6,799 nt of DNA. Source: Cytophagales bacterium (GTDB lineage: Bacteria; Bacteroidota; Bacteroidia; Cytophagales; Cyclobacteriaceae). Positions 4,599-6,799 of the stretch are shown one piece after another. Position numbers and translations under genes: made by a program. Under the pieces are notes generated by a model. The model saw nothing but the letters and a program-made list of their open reading frames with translations. It was not told where the DNA came from and ran no database searches. Each line of letters opens with the position of its first letter. Position 1 is the first letter of the stretch. The stretch spans positions 1 through 6,799 of the forward strand of contig JAGUUF010000136.1 of assembly GCA_020063545.1 (NCBI GenBank), read 5' to 3'.

Positions 4599-6563
4599 AT
4601 GAATTTTTTATTGCGAGGAATTTACCTGACCGTCATCGGTGTGGTTGTGTTTGCTTATGCAGCAGCACAACAGGCTAAAACCGATAGCCTGAGGCATCTT
4701 GCGCAAACAACAACCGATGATTCCACTAAAATTTCGGCCCTGCTGCAACTTGCATTTCAAGCTGTTTTTAATGACTCAAAATCAGCGTGGCAACAACTGG
4801 AGGAAGCACAGCAATTGCTGGGACAACAAAGCCGGCCATACCTTCAAACCCACGCGAGGTATGTTAAAGCTGTTTATTATGATGTAACAGGGGCAGCTGA
4901 TTCGGCTCGCGCAAATTTTGAGGAAGGGCTGGAAGAAAGCCGGCTAAATCAGTTTGCCGATCTCGAAGTAAAGTTCCTTAACGGATTGGGACTAAATAAC
5001 TGGAATCGCGGGCATTACCAGACAGCACTCGACTTATTTCTGCAGGTTAATAAACAAAACCAACAACTGGAGAAATCCAAACGTATTCCGCAAAGTACAC
5101 CGCTGAACAACATTGGGTTGATTTACCAGGAGTTAGGCCTCTACGAAAAAGCACTCGTTTACCATAAACAGGCATTGCAAATCCGGTTGGGTGATCCGGC
5201 ACTACTGGCCCAGGCGGCTACTTCATACAACAACATCGGCATTTGCTATTTTCACCTGAAGGAGTTAACGAAGGCCGAGGAAGTATACCGGAAAGGCCTG
5301 GACCTTGCCCGTGAGCATAAATTTTTGCGACAGTATTACGACTTAGCCGGTAATCTTGCCAATGCTCTTGTAGCGGTTAATCGATTTGAGGAGGCACAAC
5401 GGTATAATCTGGAGATACTCAACCATGACGCTTCAATTAAACTGCCTGAAAAATTTTTAATGAACATTGGTGCCGCTGCTGCCGGTATTTACCTCAACCT
5501 GAAAATTCCTGAAAAAGCGTTGCCCCTTATTCAACAAGGGTTCAGGCTGGTTGAGCAAAAACCCGAACTGGAATTTTACGCATCCGATTTGTACCGCTAT
5601 GCTTCAGCCTATTATTACATGACAGGCGATGCGCGTAAAGGCCGGCAATTTGCCGACAAGCAGCAGGCCATACTGGAGCAGCGTTTTTCCAAACGCAATG
5701 CCGAGAGCCTTGCCGAAATGGAAATAAAATACCAAACAGCCGAAAAAGAACGGCATATACTCGATCAGCAACTGGTTATTGAGCATAATAATCTCACATT
5801 GGCCAGGCAGCGGAATCATAATCTGTTGTTGGCAACTGCGCTCATTACGGTAGCCTTGCTTTCCGTAATCGGTTATGGGTATTTCCGCGCAAAGCAAAGA
5901 GCGCGCGAGCAAACGATTCTTTTGGCGGAAAAACAACATCGCCTGGAAGCCGTATTGCAGGCAACAGAAGAAGAACGCCAACGCATTGCCCGCGACCTGC
6001 ACGATGGCATCGGGCAGCAGTTAAGCGGCACTATCATCCAGTTGGAGTCGGTTATGCACGCCACAAGCGAGCCCAACCTGCAATCAAAAATGAGTGTTGT
6101 GTCGGACAGCCTGCGCAACACTTCATCGGAAGTGCGCGACCTCTCACACCAGATGATGCCCCGGTCACTTACCGAACTGGGGCTGGTGCCGGCCATCAGC
6201 GATTTGTTAAATCGTACATTTTCCGGGACAGCAATTCAGTGCGAATTTCATCACCACCAGGCCGAAGAGCGCCTTGCTGTAAAAACCGAACTGACCCTTT
6301 TTCGGGTTATCCAGGAGCTAATCAGCAACATCATCCGGCATGCAAAGGCCGGCAAAGTATCGGTTACGTTATTGCGGATGACCGACAACTTGCGCCTGAC
6401 TGTTGAAGACAATGGGGTGGGATTCGATTTGAAATCCGTTAAATCCGGTCACGGGCTTATGAACATCAGCAGCCGCGTTGAAGCTGTAAAAGGTACAGTA
6501 CTATTCGAGCAGAACGGTCATGCCGGAACTGTGGTTACCGTTACTGTGCCATTAAAGACCTAA
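4599..6563 (+). CDS. TPR-containing sensor histidine kinase (HisKA_3, NarL-partner type)
   Basis: This 654-residue kinase senses an unknown signal and phosphorylates the response regulator encoded next. Residues 1-23 form a signal peptide or first membrane segment (cleavage likely before Gln 24). Residues about 84-360 carry roughly seven tetratricopeptide-type helical pairs, the clearest at 167-196 (NNIGLIYQELGLYEKAL) and 207-240, and this part should lie in the periplasm. A linker of coiled-coil character (360-405) leads into a transmembrane helix at about 408-429. The cytoplasmic HisKA_3 dimerisation domain has the motif EEERQRIARDLHDGIGQQL with phospho-accepting His 468. The HATPase_c domain shows the N box (Glu 573, Asn 577), DNGVGFD (604-610) and a G2-type GHGL (617-620). 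All catalytic motifs are intact. The ATG at 4599 is preceded by AGG at 4591; an upstream in-frame ATG at 4581 stops after three codons. It lies 3 bases before the regulator gene. Confidence 0.93.
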   Translation: MNFLLRGIYLTVIGVVVFAYAAAQQAKTDSLRHLAQTTTDDSTKISALLQLAFQAVFNDSKSAWQQLEEAQQLLGQQSRPYLQTHARYVKAVYYDVTGAADSARANFEEGLEESRLNQFADLEVKFLNGLGLNNWNRGHYQTALDLFLQVNKQNQQLEKSKRIPQSTPLNNIGLIYQELGLYEKALVYHKQALQIRLGDPALLAQAATSYNNIGICYFHLKELTKAEEVYRKGLDLAREHKFLRQYYDLAGNLANALVAVNRFEEAQRYNLEILNHDASIKLPEKFLMNIGAAAAGIYLNLKIPEKALPLIQQGFRLVEQKPELEFYASDLYRYASAYYYMTGDARKGRQFADKQQAILEQRFSKRNAESLAEMEIKYQTAEKERHILDQQLVIEHNNLTLARQRNHNLLLATALITVALLSVIGYGYFRAKQRAREQTILLAEKQHRLEAVLQATEEERQRIARDLHDGIGQQLSGTIIQLESVMHATSEPNLQSKMSVVSDSLRNTSSEVRDLSHQMMPRSLTELGLVPAISDLLNRTFSGTAIQCEFHHHQAEERLAVKTELTLFRVIQELISNIIRHAKAGKVSVTLLRMTDNLRLTVEDNGVGFDLKSVKSGHGLMNISSRVEAVKGTVLFEQNGHAGTVVTVTVPLKT

Positions 6564-6566
6564 GGT

Positions 6567-6799
6567 ATGCAGAAAGGAAAATTATACCTGGTTGACGACC
6601 ATCAGCTGGTAATTGATGGAATCATTTCACTGGTGGAAGGAAGCGGTGAGTGGGAGGTAATCGGGTATGCCAACTCGGGTGAGGAGGCCTTGCAAAAAAT
6701 TCCGATTCTGAGGCCGGATATTATTTTGATGGATTTAGAAATGCCGCAAATGAACGGACTGCAATGCACTGAAAAACTGCTGGTGCAAAATCCGGATTA
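6567..6799 (+). CDS. NarL/FixJ-type response regulator, N-terminal receiver part
   Basis: The gene starts with ATG at 6567-6569 and runs off the end of the window after 77 full codons. The visible part is a receiver domain: LVDDHQLVIDGI near the N-terminus with acidic residues Asp 10 and Asp 11, and IILMDLEMPQMNG with phospho-accepting Asp 56. The VDDHQLV and MPxMNG pattern is that of NarL/FixJ regulators, so a C-terminal LuxR-type DNA-binding helix-turn-helix is expected beyond the window; that part is inference. Only 3 bases separate it from the kinase stop (TAA at 6561-6563), which indicates an operon with translational coupling and makes it the obvious partner of the preceding HisKA_3 kinase. 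Confidence 0.93.
   Translation, partial: MQKGKLYLVDDHQLVIDGIISLVEGSGEWEVIGYANSGEEALQKIPILRPDIILMDLEMPQMNGLQCTEKLLVQNPD

Noticed and set aside
5604..6196. Two - strand frames inside the histidine kinase gene
   Set aside because: They are antisense to the transmembrane and HisKA_3 region, which has intact conserved motifs; their translations are Cys- and Ser-rich noise.

Overview
The window looks like ordinary chromosomal DNA from a member of the Bacteroidota, possibly a Cytophagales- or Chitinophagales-like lineage. The phylum call rests on three things seen here: promoter elements of the Bacteroidota type (TAnnTTTG), signal peptides that end just before a Gln, and protein families that I know mainly from this phylum. 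These families are a DUF4421-like barrel, a barrel with an HAEPLY/GARKGE motif, and a TPR-fused NarL-type histidine kinase. The order-level guess is weak. I see no mobile element, RNA gene, CRISPR array or phage gene, and no gene-free stretch longer than 300 bases.

Left part (1-1883): the 3' end of a DUF4421-like outer-membrane protein gene on the + strand meets a SixA-like histidine phosphatase gene on the - strand, and the two stop codons overlap in a TTAA. The phosphatase gene diverges from an LpxL/HtrB-type acyltransferase gene (lipid A or related lipid acylation). The 54-base gap between them holds two back-to-back TAnnTTTG elements, each only 7-10 bases from a start codon.

Middle part (1892-3938, all - strand): reading in the direction of transcription, there is a small Cys/His protein with a possible zinc site, a DUF486 four-helix membrane protein, an unrecognised small membrane-associated protein and a putative outer-membrane beta-barrel of unknown function. 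The gaps of 22, 49 and 101 bases suggest a shared transcript for at least the first three. The barrel gene converges on the acyltransferase gene with 8 bases between stops.

Right part (4055-6799, + strand): a short secreted, very basic protein carries nine uninterrupted five-residue R-(V/I)-x-x-x repeats and is followed by a clear intrinsic terminator. After a perfect inverted repeat and a candidate promoter comes a two-component pair: a periplasmic-TPR, membrane-anchored HisKA_3 histidine kinase, then 3 bases later the start of its NarL-type response regulator, which runs off the window.

The least conventional items are the five-residue-repeat protein and the compact divergent promoter region. 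Nothing here convincingly shows a new multi-gene system.
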